Shown: positions 1 to 7,794 of the stretch, one piece after another | Position numbering within the stretch: position 1 is the stretch's first letter | How the letters are laid out: every line of letters starts with the position of its first letter | NCBI RefSeq assembly: GCF_009765445.1 | Contig: NZ_WHOY01000031.1 | Coordinates: forward strand, 273,668-337,667 | Source of the DNA: Pantoea sp. BAV 3049 | GTDB taxonomy: Bacteria; Pseudomonadota; Gammaproteobacteria; Enterobacterales; Enterobacteriaceae | Direction of reading: 5' to 3' | DNA length: 64,000 nucleotides | The notes under the pieces: model-generated | Seen by the model: the letters and a program-made list of their open reading frames with translations, nothing else | What the model was told of the DNA's origin: nothing | Databases searched by the model: none | Program-made: the position numbers and the translations under genes

Positions 1-1682
1 TCCGACAATTCAGGAAATTTTTTCTCAAGGTCAGCCAGATCGTTCATAAGACCACCCCAGACACCTGTGGCCCCCTTGAGCGCATTGTCACTGGTCAGTT
101 CAGTGTTGTATTTGGCCCGATCCATTTTCCACTGCGCCCCGTCTGCTACCGTTTTAAAGTCCAGGTCAGCGGAGCGCTGACCATCAGGCAGGCTGAACTG
201 GTTAACGCCTTCATTAACCTGCCTATTGAAGAAATCTCGGTTACGGTCAAAGTTGATATAAGCATTGCGGGCCTGCTGATTGGGGAACAGTTGTGAAATG
301 TGCTGACCGTGTATCTGTGAAATCTGCGCGTTGAGGCTTTCACGCTCCTGATCTGAGCTGGCGTTGCCGAGTTGCCTCTGCAGACGACGATAAGTAGGGT
401 CGGTGTCATCCATTTTTCCGACGATCCCAGTAATGGTATCAAGCGCAGTTTTGCCGTGAGCCAGGTCATGCCGCATCATGCTGCGAATATCCAGACCCTT
501 GCCATTGATTTTGATGCGCTTTCCATTATTAGTAAGGTTATTAGAGGTAAGCTCAGCAAGGAAATCATTGGCATTCGTGGCCGCATCCTGTGGATCTTTC
601 GCACCAATAGCTGACGCCTCAAAAAAAGCTGCCAGCTGAGAAAATCCCCGATTCCCGTAAAAGCCAGCCGACTTACCCGCCTCCAGACCGCGAGGCATCT
701 CACGCGCCAGCTCCGGCACATCAATACGTCCGTGCTGCGCCATCGTGGTCAGAACGCTCAGCGCAGCCGGAGCATCTTTATCGCTCAGACCGAAGTTAAC
801 AGCGCTGGCCTGCGTGTTAGCTACAGATGCCGCGTCTGCGCCAGTGGCTACCGCATTTCGCAGCACATAAGGCAGAAATTTATAAGCCTGATCCCTGCTG
901 ACCACTCCGGATCGCATCATCGTTTCCATCCCGGAAAATGCTTCGTCGGGGCTTGCCCCACTAACATCAACAGAGTGACTGATAACCTGATTAATGCGTT
1001 CCATTCCGGCTTTACGTCCAGCAAAATCACTGTTGCTGTAAGCAAAATTTGCCTGCCTGCGCAGTTCCGCGTCATACGACGCCGCGTCAGTCACTGGCTT
1101 ACGAAGGGCCATCCCCACACCAGCCACGGCACCACCAATCATACCCATTGCCCTGAACGCACCAGCCATACGGCCCTGCGTGCGCTCTGTCTCACCCAAT
1201 TCCTGACGCAGCTTGCTGACGGTCGCGGTCATCTGCTCATAGGCACGTTTCTGTTCGCCCACAGACAGAGTGCCGGAGCGCTCAAGGCGATTATAAGCGG
1301 CGATGGTTTTAGCAATTTCCCGCTGAACGGATTGTTCACTGCGGATACCGAGGGCGGCGTAGGCTTCGCGGGCCGGGTTGCGGCTGATACGCTCCTGCTG
1401 TTGTGCCATCATCCCCATTTCACGGTTCAGACGGTCAATTGTGGAGGTCATTTTATCAAATGCGCGGGTCTGTTCAGTGGCAGATAACTTACCTGAATTG
1501 GCAAGGCGCAGGTAAGCTGCAGCTGTACGATCAATCTCACGCTGAATAGATCGCTCACTGCGGATACCCAGCTGCTCACGCGCCTGTTGCATGCGTTGCG
1601 TTTCAGTACGAATGCGACTGATTGCGGCGGAGGCATTATCCTTAACGCCAATGCCAATTTGCGTTTCAAAGGGGCCAGCCAT
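1..1682 (-). CDS. Tail tape measure protein, N-terminal part (partial at window edge)
   Basis: An open frame starts at ATG 1682 and runs off the left edge, giving at least 560 residues. The start (MAGPFETQIGIGV) lies just after the stop of the frameshifted chaperone (TAA at 1688-1686), the usual chaperone-then-tape-measure order. The protein would be the ruler that sets tail tube length. The first 135 or so residues hold two copies of a roughly 65-residue unit (IRSE-S-QREI, AY-RL--SG-LS--EQ-RA, MT-T---L), predicted helical. A Gly/Ala-rich segment follows (GMIGGAVAGVGMALRKP). The middle part resembles phage tail tape measure domains of the TP901 type (TGADAASVANTQASA). The length of the full protein cannot be told here. 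Confidence 0.87.
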   Translation of the reverse strand, partial: MAGPFETQIGIGVKDNASAAISRIRTETQRMQQAREQLGIRSERSIQREIDRTAAAYLRLANSGKLSATEQTRAFDKMTSTIDRLNREMGMMAQQQERISRNPAREAYAALGIRSEQSVQREIAKTIAAYNRLERSGTLSVGEQKRAYEQMTATVSKLRQELGETERTQGRMAGAFRAMGMIGGAVAGVGMALRKPVTDAASYDAELRRQANFAYSNSDFAGRKAGMERINQVISHSVDVSGASPDEAFSGMETMMRSGVVSRDQAYKFLPYVLRNAVATGADAASVANTQASAVNFGLSDKDAPAALSVLTTMAQHGRIDVPELAREMPRGLEAGKSAGFYGNRGFSQLAAFFEASAIGAKDPQDAATNANDFLAELTSNNLTNNGKRIKINGKGLDIRSMMRHDLAHGKTALDTITGIVGKMDDTDPTYRRLQRQLGNASSDQERESLNAQISQIHGQHISQLFPNQQARNAYINFDRNRDFFNRQVNEGVNQFSLPDGQRSADLDFKTVADGAQWKMDRAKYNTELTSDNALKGATGVWGGLMNDLADLEKKFPELS

Positions 1683-1685
1683 GCG

Positions 1686-2218
1686 TTATTTCCTGCGTTT
1701 ACGGGGAGATTTTCGTTTTTTGCGTCGGGTACTGACATAAGAAACCCCTTCACCGCGCTGTTTCTTATGCCAGGCTTTAGGATTCTCGATGCGGAACACC
1801 GCATCAAGGCGGCAGGCCAGCTCTACAGCACTCCAGGAGCGGACTTCAGATTCTGGATATCCGTACTTACTGAGCCTGACACAGGCATAACGGAATTCCT
1901 GTCGCTTTCTGCCAGCTCTTTCCTCTTTTTTTTCAGCTCATCATTCGCTTTAGTGATCAGGCTGTAATCACTGCTGATGAGGTTGTCACGGAGCAAATTG
2001 TACGTGATCGCCTCTTTTGGGATAGTGCCAAGCGATTCCAGGCAGGTTGCGATAAGTGCCACCCGAAAACCGCTGTCCGGTACGCTCTCGTCTTCGGCCA
2101 CGTCGATTTCATCGCCCACGGTGGGCAGGCGCAGGGTGAAGTCCTGGTGCAGTTTGCCTTCATGCTCCACGCCAATTTCCAGCGTGCCACTGATGGTTTT
2201 GGTGTTTCCGGTCATCAT
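1686..2218 (-). CDS. Tail assembly chaperone, -1 frameshift product (gp41/42-like)
   Basis: This is the long form of the tail chaperone, made when ribosomes slip back one base at A AAA AAG (1931-1925). The short form's frame is left after its lysine run, and the -1 frame stays open to TAA at 1688-1686. The join gives about 177 residues. The new tail reads EFRYACVRLSKYG, then WSAVELACRLDAVFRIENP, and ends with a very basic stretch (RRKKRKSPRKRRK). It has a well-formed coding look and no stop codon, whereas the zero frame ends 34 codons after the slip site. Such G/GT-type pairs are known in many tailed phages, where both forms chaperone the tape measure during tail assembly. The frameshift is inferred from sequence, not proven. 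Confidence 0.75.
1823..2218 (-). CDS. Tail assembly chaperone, short (zero-frame) form, Mu gp41-like
   Basis: A 131-residue protein translated right after the tail tube gene; the tube stop and this start share an A (TAATG at 2220-2216), so translation is coupled. Two Met codons in a row make the exact start uncertain by one codon. The N-terminal part is beta-rich (tail chaperone fold expected), followed by a charged helix with KKKRKELAES. It sits between the tube and tape measure genes, where all contractile-tailed Mu-like phages keep this chaperone. The last 34 residues after the slippery lysine run are replaced in the frameshifted form. Confidence 0.8.
   Translation of the reverse strand: MMTGNTKTISGTLEIGVEHEGKLHQDFTLRLPTVGDEIDVAEDESVPDSGFRVALIATCLESLGTIPKEAITYNLLRDNLISSDYSLITKANDELKKKRKELAESDRNSVMPVSGSVSTDIQNLKSAPGVL
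1925..1931 (-). promoter_or_regulatory. Programmed -1 ribosomal frameshift site (A AAA AAG)
   Basis: On the coding strand eight A residues and a G form codons AAA AAA AAG (1933-1925) in the chaperone zero frame. The last seven bases fit the X XXY YYZ slippery heptamer. Slipping by -1 enters a frame that is open for another 80 codons and ends just before the tape measure start. This is the position expected for the phage G/GT-type frameshift. Confidence 0.75.
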
Positions 2219-2595
2219 TATTCCTCAATGCAGTTAAGGGCAAAGCCAGCGATGCTGATGCGGGCCTCATTGTCCACGTTGTACTGGCGACCCACGGTCT
2301 GAACCGTAAAGTTCTGATAGGTGGTGGTCAGGCCGCCGCTGGCGGTGTCTTCCGGGTAAATGGTCAGCTTGGCGTCGGTGATGTTCTCCCACACGAGGGT
2401 GCCGGTCTTGGGGATCACCGCCTCCAGCGTCAGGTTGTAGGTCGCAATGCCGTTAACATGACCCTTAGCTCGTCCGGTGGAGTTCATGGTTTTCACCAGC
2501 TTGCGCCCGGTGTCCACGCTCGGGCTGACCTGCGTAATCTCAATCTCGGTGCCATCGACCTCAAGGACAATTGGCCCGACGTATACGTCACTCAT
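2218..2595 (-). CDS. Tail tube protein (Mu gpM-like)
   Basis: A 125-residue protein starting MSDVYVGPIVLEVDG, about the size of Mu gpM (118). It would form the inner tube of the contractile tail. The reading frame is open further upstream, but that extension lies over the sheath gene; ATG at 2595 follows the sheath stop by 11 bases and has AGGAGAG ahead of it. It is followed without a gap by the tail chaperone. The beta-rich, moderately acidic composition suits a tube protein. Confidence 0.85.
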   Translation of the reverse strand: MSDVYVGPIVLEVDGTEIEITQVSPSVDTGRKLVKTMNSTGRAKGHVNGIATYNLTLEAVIPKTGTLVWENITDAKLTIYPEDTASGGLTTTYQNFTVQTVGRQYNVDNEARISIAGFALNCIEE

Positions 2596-2606
2596 TGGTA
2601 CTCTCC

Positions 2607-4028
2607 TTAATACAGGGCCACGGTGCCGGTCAGGATATGCAGACCGCGAACCACCGGAGCCGGAATAAGTGCATCGGCGCGGGTGTCGTCCTGCGCGTTG
2701 CGCGTGACCTTCACCTGGTCTTTGTAGGTGTCGATGTTCTCCACCATCTCCAGCGTTTCCAGCGCATAGAGCACGTCCAGCGTCTCCGAACGAATGCGGG
2801 TCAGCCTGGCGTCGGTCAGCTTGCCGCCGTTCGGGAAGCGCTTCGCAATGCGGGCACGCCACGTCTTGCGGATGTAGTCCAGCGTGCGGATGGTGGTAAT
2901 GTCCAGCAGGGTGGCATCCTCAATCCCCGTGCTGTCCTTGATGTAGGTACTGATGGCCCGCACCAGCTGCACCTTGTTATTCACCACCTCAAACGGTGTC
3001 AGGCCGTTGTGCAACGCCTTCTCCATCTCGGTGCCCATCGGCCAGTCGGCCTGCAAAGTGACGTCCAGCCCGGTCAGCGCGGTGTTATCCATCGGCTCAG
3101 AGGGGTCGTCCTGTGCGGCAATAACGGCGGCATAGACCGCTGCCAGCACGCCATTCGGCAGAACGGAGCCGTGATGCCACCCCGTGGTGATGCGGTAGGC
3201 GTTGGTGTTCCCGGTCAGCGTAATGCCGCTGGCCAGCGTACCGTTCCAGCCCGTGACGCCCATAGCACCACGCTGCTCGGTGGGGCCGGAGACCGAATCA
3301 ATGTGCGTGGCCAGCGCGGTAAGCGCGTCCTGCGATGAATACGGGATCGCAATCAGCGTGTGACCGGCGCTGAAAATGGCGGAGAGCGCGTCCGAAATAT
3401 CCGGATCGCCCGCGCCGCCCGTCAGCGGACTCAGTTCACCCGTCACGCCGCTGGCGGTGATGGTCAGCGTGAGGCTGATTTCATTACCGCAGGCTCCCTT
3501 ATTCATGGCGGTAAAGACCAGGCCGGTCTGCTTTTCAGCCACGCGGTCGAGGGTCGCCAGCAGCGGCAGGCCACCCTTCGCGGCAAGGGCGGCGTGCAGG
3601 TCGGCCATCAGGGTGTCGCCGGTCGCGCCGGACTTCACCGCAATGGAAACAGTGGTGCCACCCACGCGCAGGCTGACCTGGCCGGAACCGGTCGCAGGGC
3701 CGTTCAGCACCAGCGAACCCTTAGCCGCCACGCCCGCGCTGTCATCATCCAGCGCACACACGGCCAGCTGCAGGTTGCTGTTGGCCGCAATGGCGGCAGT
3801 GGCCATCAGGTGGGCCTGTGAGCCACGCCCGAAGTACACCGCCGCTTCCTCGCTTGTATAAATATCGGTCGGCGTCAGCGCGGCCACGGTGCCGGTACTC
3901 AGGCGCTGCGCCAGGATAACCAGATACTGGTCATCGGTGGCCAGCGCCCGACCGGCATTGGTAAAGTCATACCGGACGTAGGTTCCCGGCACGCGGGTGG
4001 TGGTGGAAATGCTGTCGGTATCTGCCAC
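2607..4028 (-). CDS. Tail sheath protein (Mu gpL-like)
   Basis: A 473-residue protein (Mu gpL is about 495) starting MADTDSISTTTRVPGTYVRYDF. Contractile sheath hallmarks are visible: the N-terminal PGTYVRYD segment, a Gly-rich beta domain (LVLNGPATGSG), and a C-terminal region with LDYIRKTWRARIAKRFP, RTRSE-like helices and a final HILTGTVALY, typical of Mu-like sheath C-termini. It is the outer, contracting cylinder of the myovirus tail. It lies three bases after the DUF2635 gene and is followed by the tube gene. Confidence 0.92.
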   Translation of the reverse strand: MADTDSISTTTRVPGTYVRYDFTNAGRALATDDQYLVILAQRLSTGTVAALTPTDIYTSEEAAVYFGRGSQAHLMATAAIAANSNLQLAVCALDDDSAGVAAKGSLVLNGPATGSGQVSLRVGGTTVSIAVKSGATGDTLMADLHAALAAKGGLPLLATLDRVAEKQTGLVFTAMNKGACGNEISLTLTITASGVTGELSPLTGGAGDPDISDALSAIFSAGHTLIAIPYSSQDALTALATHIDSVSGPTEQRGAMGVTGWNGTLASGITLTGNTNAYRITTGWHHGSVLPNGVLAAVYAAVIAAQDDPSEPMDNTALTGLDVTLQADWPMGTEMEKALHNGLTPFEVVNNKVQLVRAISTYIKDSTGIEDATLLDITTIRTLDYIRKTWRARIAKRFPNGGKLTDARLTRIRSETLDVLYALETLEMVENIDTYKDQVKVTRNAQDDTRADALIPAPVVRGLHILTGTVALY

Positions 4029-4031
4029 GGA

Positions 4032-4262
4032 TCAGCCCTCCTTTTTGGTGGTGGTATCGGCGGCTTTATCTGCCACCGACGCGGCTGCTTTTACTGCCGG
4101 TGCGGCTTCTTTTGCCGGGACAAGCTGCAGGTCGCCGTCGCGCATGCGGCGACGGTAATAGGTGGTCAGCTCCACCTCGACTGACGCGCTGTCGGTGATG
4201 TAGCGGCGGCTGTCATTTTCCAGCGGCACGCGCACTCCCTTACGGGCAATCACTGAGGTCAT
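4032..4262 (-). CDS. DUF2635 small protein (Mu gp38-like)
   Basis: A 76-residue protein of unknown function found directly before the sheath gene in Mu-like phages. The N-terminal part (IARKGVRVPLEND, Y--D-ASVEVELT-YYRRR-RDGDLQL) matches DUF2635; the C-terminal third is an Ala/Lys/Asp-rich low-complexity tail. Its start overlaps the end of the preceding DUF1834 gene by four bases, so the two are probably translated together. A role at the tail/neck is inferred only from position. Confidence 0.8.
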   Translation of the reverse strand: MTSVIARKGVRVPLENDSRRYITDSASVEVELTTYYRRRMRDGDLQLVPAKEAAPAVKAAASVADKAADTTTKKEG

Positions 4263-4903
4263 ATTTTTTTCTCCGTTGTGACGGTTGCGGTAACTGACGC
4301 GCCGGATGGCGTGGTGATGGTGCCTGTAGTGACATCGTGAGCAGGCGCGGCATCCTCAAGGCGACCCTCCCATCGCACAAAGTCGTAATCAGGATCGCTT
4401 TCGCTGTCCGGGGCAACGGGCCAGTGGCGGTTCTCCAGGGTGTCCTCGTACCACAGCGTGTCAAAGAGGCACTCGTACATGGCAACAGCCTGCTCGCTGA
4501 ATACCTTGTTGGTCACCATTTTTACCGTGGCGGGGCGAAGGTTGCCGATATCCAGCCCCAAATCCTGACCGGACAGCAGGCGGCGAACGGCACGGACAAG
4601 CCGGTAACAACCCGGCTCATCCAGATTGATGCCGCCATGACGCACGCTCTCGTTGTCGCGCAGGTTATAGTCCGCCACGTATACCGCGAACCGGGCCGCT
4701 ACCTTAAAGCGGGTGCGGCGGGTGTCGTGCGGCTGGCTGGAGGTAATGCCGGTAAAGGTCACGAACGCGCCCGGCAGACAGCCCAGGATCACGCCGATGT
4801 CATCCGTCATGACGTCCCAGCTGACCACGTCTGCAACCATACCTCCCAGACCTTCACGCAGCCGCTCACACATTGCGGATTCAACCGCCGTAATGGTGAC
4901 CAT
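4259..4903 (-). CDS. DUF1834 protein (Mu gp37-like tail/neck protein)
   Basis: A 214-residue protein from ATG 4903, which overlaps the stop of the gp36-like gene (TGATG). The frame is open 12 codons further upstream but that stretch is inside the gp36-like gene. It begins VTITAVESAMCERLREGL, includes LGCLPGAFVTFTG and RFAVYVADYNLRDNESVR, a pattern of the DUF1834/gp37 family of Mu-like phages. Family members are thought to act at the head-tail connection or tail terminus; the exact role is not known. The last 25 residues are Thr-rich and look disordered. Confidence 0.82.
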   Translation of the reverse strand: MVTITAVESAMCERLREGLGGMVADVVSWDVMTDDIGVILGCLPGAFVTFTGITSSQPHDTRRTRFKVAARFAVYVADYNLRDNESVRHGGINLDEPGCYRLVRAVRRLLSGQDLGLDIGNLRPATVKMVTNKVFSEQAVAMYECLFDTLWYEDTLENRHWPVAPDSESDPDYDFVRWEGRLEDAAPAHDVTTGTITTPSGASVTATVTTEKKI

Positions 4904-5343
4904 CAGTAGCAACCTCCCTGCGTGCGGTCGCGGCTCCACAAATCCTCACCGCCGGAGTAAAACGCCACGTCCGGGGAGGATGAATCAACCGAACCGCCGT
5001 TTTCAGGGTTGCTGCCTATGCTGACCTTTCCGTTAGCGACCTGCTTCAACCAGCTCATGGCATCCTCATAGCGCAGGCGAATTTCCTCAGTACAGGTGCG
5101 TTCGGTGCCGGTCAGCAGGTAGCGGGCAATATCGCAGCAGTAATCCCGCAGCGCGTCAGGAATATCACGTAACGGCAAGGTATAACGCGCACCTATCCAG
5201 GCATCAATGCGGTTACTGGCGGAGTTCAGGTGGTAAGCAATGCGATCATCATCCGCCTCTGCCTTGCCCCGCGCCGCCGTAACACTCACCGCGTCACGCG
5301 AGGTAAAATAGGCTTTGTAGTTATCCGGCGTGGCGTAACTCAT
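4903..5343 (-). CDS. DUF1320 protein (Mu gp36-like, head-tail connector candidate)
   Basis: A 146-residue protein starting MSYATPDNYKAYF, with the family features of DUF1320: ARGKAEADDDRIAYHLNSASNRIDAWIGARYTLP and LRDYCCDIARYLL. The helical fold is related to gp6-type head completion/adaptor proteins, so a connector role is likely by family knowledge. It begins two bases after the major head gene ends and its stop overlaps the next start (TGATG). The C-terminal 40 residues are Ser/Gly-rich and less conserved. Confidence 0.84.
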   Translation of the reverse strand: MSYATPDNYKAYFTSRDAVSVTAARGKAEADDDRIAYHLNSASNRIDAWIGARYTLPLRDIPDALRDYCCDIARYLLTGTERTCTEEIRLRYEDAMSWLKQVANGKVSIGSNPENGGSVDSSSPDVAFYSGGEDLWSRDRTQGGCY

Positions 5344-5345
5344 GG

Positions 5346-6254
5346 CTACGCCCCCGCGCCCGTTGAGCCATAGGCCATCTGCCAGTAACCAAACGCCGCC
5401 GCGCCGCGTCCCTCAACGCCGTACTTGTATTCAGCGCGCATGAAAACATCGTCTGAATCCATAGTGGTCTGGGAGACAAAGGTGGGTGTTTCGCGATCCT
5501 GGTAAATCAGCGGCTTCAGTACCTGAGTGGTATCGAGCAGGAACCAGGCCGTGTCAGAGGTCAGGTGTTGCACCACCAGTACCTCAGCGGCCCCCTTGTA
5601 AAGGTTGGGCTTGCCATCTTCCAGCCTGTCGGTGGTGACCAGTGTTTTAGCCACATCCTCCAGCGCGGGCGGAACAACCAGCAAATCCGGTCGCAGGTTG
5701 AGCGGGCGATTATGACGGTCTTTCAGCTTTTTCATCTGCGTGCGGGCAGCGCCGAATGAGGCTTTGGCCTCAGTCTGCGTGGCGACAGACAGAGGGGCTT
5801 TACCCATGTTGCTGTAGGTCGTGTCGCCCATTTTGTGCTTGTCGCTGATAAAAGGCAGGCCATCATAGCCTTTGGCGGTAAAGGCTTTATCAAGCAGCTC
5901 AAAGACCAGTTCATCCGGCCACATGGTGGCACTGTCGCCCGCACCGGATGCCTGAATGCCGTAAATCCCCAACTGGTCATCCTTGATGTGGTTACGTTTA
6001 ACGACAACCGTTGCCTCAAAGTCCCGGTTAGGCACGACAAAATCGTGTTCAAGCAGTTTGGTCAGCTGCTTTTCACCGATCCATTCACGCATTTTCGGGA
6101 ACATCTCAAGCCAGGCGTAGAAGTTGGCCGCGCCGGTTGAGGGGATGCGGGTTGCCACGCGCTGCCAGTTCGGCGTGCTTAACTTCAGACCATTTTGAAA
6201 TGATTTCTTCAGGTTCAGAAACAGCAGCCTGAGGTTAGCCGTATTAATATCCAT
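5346..6254 (-). CDS. Major head (capsid) protein, Mu gpT-like
   Basis: A 302-residue protein (Mu gpT about 305) starting MDINTANLRLLFLNLKKSFQNGL. Family marks include TNARLFLNLK-type N-terminus, WLEMFPKMREWIGEKQL, the DFVVPNRDFEATVVVKRNHIKDD segment and LLVVPPALED near residue 190. It forms the icosahedral shell. It is preceded by a small head protein and the protease/scaffold gene, the standard Mu I-Z-T block. The start has a good purine-rich site (AAAGGAAAA) upstream. Confidence 0.93.
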   Translation of the reverse strand: MDINTANLRLLFLNLKKSFQNGLKLSTPNWQRVATRIPSTGAANFYAWLEMFPKMREWIGEKQLTKLLEHDFVVPNRDFEATVVVKRNHIKDDQLGIYGIQASGAGDSATMWPDELVFELLDKAFTAKGYDGLPFISDKHKMGDTTYSNMGKAPLSVATQTEAKASFGAARTQMKKLKDRHNRPLNLRPDLLVVPPALEDVAKTLVTTDRLEDGKPNLYKGAAEVLVVQHLTSDTAWFLLDTTQVLKPLIYQDRETPTFVSQTTMDSDDVFMRAEYKYGVEGRGAAAFGYWQMAYGSTGAGA

Positions 6255-6271
6255 AATATTTTCCTTTTAAC

Positions 6272-6703
6272 TCAGTAAATCCAGACGCCATCACTTTCGA
6301 TCAGGATGATGCTTCCGGCTTTAGCGTGGGAGGCTTTAACGGCGGGCGTATCACCATCCGCTGCTGCGCTGCCGTCTGTAGCCGTCACGGTCTGATTGTC
6401 GAGGATGTAAGCCCGATCAAGCAGGTTGGTCTGGGTGATCGTGCCATCCGAGGCCCACTTGAATGCTTTATTGGCGCGGACGTTGATAAACTGCGCCCCG
6501 TTTTCTCCCGCCGAGTTATCAACAGATTCATCTGCGCATCCCGCGTATTTCAGCGTGGCGTCTGCCTTGCCGTTTACGGCGTAACCCTCACTGTTAACGC
6601 AGACGATAGCGCCCATTGGGATGCTCTCACCCTTGGCAACGGGGAGCGGCACAAGGATGCAGTCACGAAACGGGGTATCGCGGGGGGCTGTAATGGCCGT
6701 CAT
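6272..6703 (-). CDS. Putative head decoration/cement protein
   Basis: A 143-residue protein between the protease/scaffold gene and the major head gene. The composition is Ala/Gly/Asp/Thr-rich and beta-like (PMGAIVCVNSEGYAVNGKADATLKYAGCADESVDNSAG), much like small capsid decoration or cement proteins of other phages, and it has a regular alternation typical of the DUF2190-like group. Its ATG overlaps the last codons of the protease gene (6703-6700). The function is inferred from position and composition. Confidence 0.6.
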   Translation of the reverse strand: MTAITAPRDTPFRDCILVPLPVAKGESIPMGAIVCVNSEGYAVNGKADATLKYAGCADESVDNSAGENGAQFINVRANKAFKWASDGTITQTNLLDRAYILDNQTVTATDGSAAADGDTPAVKASHAKAGSIILIESDGVWIY

Positions 6704-7299
6704 TCATCACCTCCAAAAAGGTCTTCAGGTGTGTTACCGAACATGCTGCACAGGGCAATCTGCTGCGCATCCAGTTGAGGGGCTTGTTTGTCTTTCGCAT
6801 CCAGAGACATGCCGCTCGTCTGCATCTGCGACAGCGCCCGGATGGGCCTGCGGGAACCGATCATCTTTTCCATCAGGGCATAATCCTTTTGACCCAGTTC
6901 GCGCATGGTGTCTTCGTCGGCCCCTTTGAGTACGCGCCCGTCGCTGAGCGCGGCGGTGAGCAGGGTTTCCACCCTGTCGCCCTGAACCTGAGAGGACAGC
7001 GCGGCCAGCTCGTTGCGTACCTCATCCAGCACGGCCACCGGCACATACTTCGCCGGGTCGGGTGCGCCGGACTGCTGCTGTGAAAGCGCAGCGATTTTGC
7101 TCTGACCCTCCTGAATGGACTGGTCTTTCTGCTGCAGCTGCGCGTTGTGCGCCTCAATCAGCGCGGGTACGCTTGAACAGTCAGCCGTTTTAAGCGCACC
7201 GTTTTGCAGCGCCTCTGTTGCGGCCAGAATGGCGTTTTCATCCGCCTTATTGTCCAGGCCCATAATGGCGCACAGGGCAAGGCGCAGGTTTTCATTCAT
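6700..7299 (-). CDS. Internal in-frame start: scaffold protein (Mu gpZ-like)
   Basis: In Mu the scaffold Z is made from an internal start within gene I. Here ATG at 7299 (MNENLRLALCAIMG) lies where the protease domain ends, with GGAG eight bases ahead on the coding strand. The product would be 199 residues, rich in Ala/Gln/Glu and helical, ending with the same C-terminus as the protease. The site is visible; use of it is inferred from Mu. Confidence 0.6.
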   Translation of the reverse strand: MNENLRLALCAIMGLDNKADENAILAATEALQNGALKTADCSSVPALIEAHNAQLQQKDQSIQEGQSKIAALSQQQSGAPDPAKYVPVAVLDEVRNELAALSSQVQGDRVETLLTAALSDGRVLKGADEDTMRELGQKDYALMEKMIGSRRPIRALSQMQTSGMSLDAKDKQAPQLDAQQIALCSMFGNTPEDLFGGDE

Positions 7300-7782
7300 G
7301 GGGTGTTCTCCGTTATCAAAAAACATGAGTGACGCAGCGACCTGCCGCATCCCGTCGAGTACCGGCATGTTGGTGAGCGCGGCATTAACCAGCTCCCGCA
7401 CGTTCCCTTTTTCGTCATAGCGAAAGGTGGGTGACACATAGCGATATTCATCTGCCTGAATCAGCGAGGCGGCGCGTTCCGTCCACTTCACGTCTGCAAA
7501 AAGCCCCTGACCCTCCACCCAGCTGAGTGATTTAAACCACCCGGAGGCAGGCACCGGCCCGGTGGCTCTGGGGGCATTCAGTGACTGGTGCTCATAGTCA
7601 AACTGGTAATCGTTTTTGCGCCGCGCCGCTTCATCAATGAGGCTCTGCGCCAGCGCGGCATCCATGTACCAGCGCTGGCCACCCTTCGGCGAACCGAACC
7701 AGCCAGCAGGAAAAAGCTGTATCCGGGCGCTGTCGCTGGTTTTGTCGATGGCCGAAACGGAGGCCGTGGCAAGTTTCCACAT
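6700..7782 (-). CDS. Prohead protease with C-terminal scaffold (Mu gpI-like)
   Basis: A 360-residue protein (Mu gpI 361) from ATG 7782; an ATG at 7794 is also in frame but lies directly on the AAGGA ribosome site. The N-terminal half is the protease (GPVPASGWFKSL, GLFADVKWTERAASLI, YRYVSPTFRYDEKG, NAALTNMPVLDGM), which matures the prohead. The C-terminal half, after about residue 160, is helical and Gln/Glu-rich (IEAHNAQLQQKDQSIQEGQSKIAALSQQ), as expected for a scaffold. A second start inside the gene probably makes the scaffold alone, see the separate entry. It stands behind a probable late promoter at 7821-7866. Confidence 0.9.
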   Translation of the reverse strand: MWKLATASVSAIDKTSDSARIQLFPAGWFGSPKGGQRWYMDAALAQSLIDEAARRKNDYQFDYEHQSLNAPRATGPVPASGWFKSLSWVEGQGLFADVKWTERAASLIQADEYRYVSPTFRYDEKGNVRELVNAALTNMPVLDGMRQVAASLMFFDNGEHPMNENLRLALCAIMGLDNKADENAILAATEALQNGALKTADCSSVPALIEAHNAQLQQKDQSIQEGQSKIAALSQQQSGAPDPAKYVPVAVLDEVRNELAALSSQVQGDRVETLLTAALSDGRVLKGADEDTMRELGQKDYALMEKMIGSRRPIRALSQMQTSGMSLDAKDKQAPQLDAQQIALCSMFGNTPEDLFGGDE

Positions 7783-7794
7783 CGGGGATCGCAT

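Noticed and set aside
732-1487. Plus-strand frame of 251 codons
   Set aside because: Antisense to the tape measure gene, whose open frame is longer and has family features.
1448-1807. Minus-strand frame of 119 codons across chaperone end and tape measure start
   Set aside because: Different frame from both the -1 chaperone product and the tape measure; overlaps both and has no family likeness.
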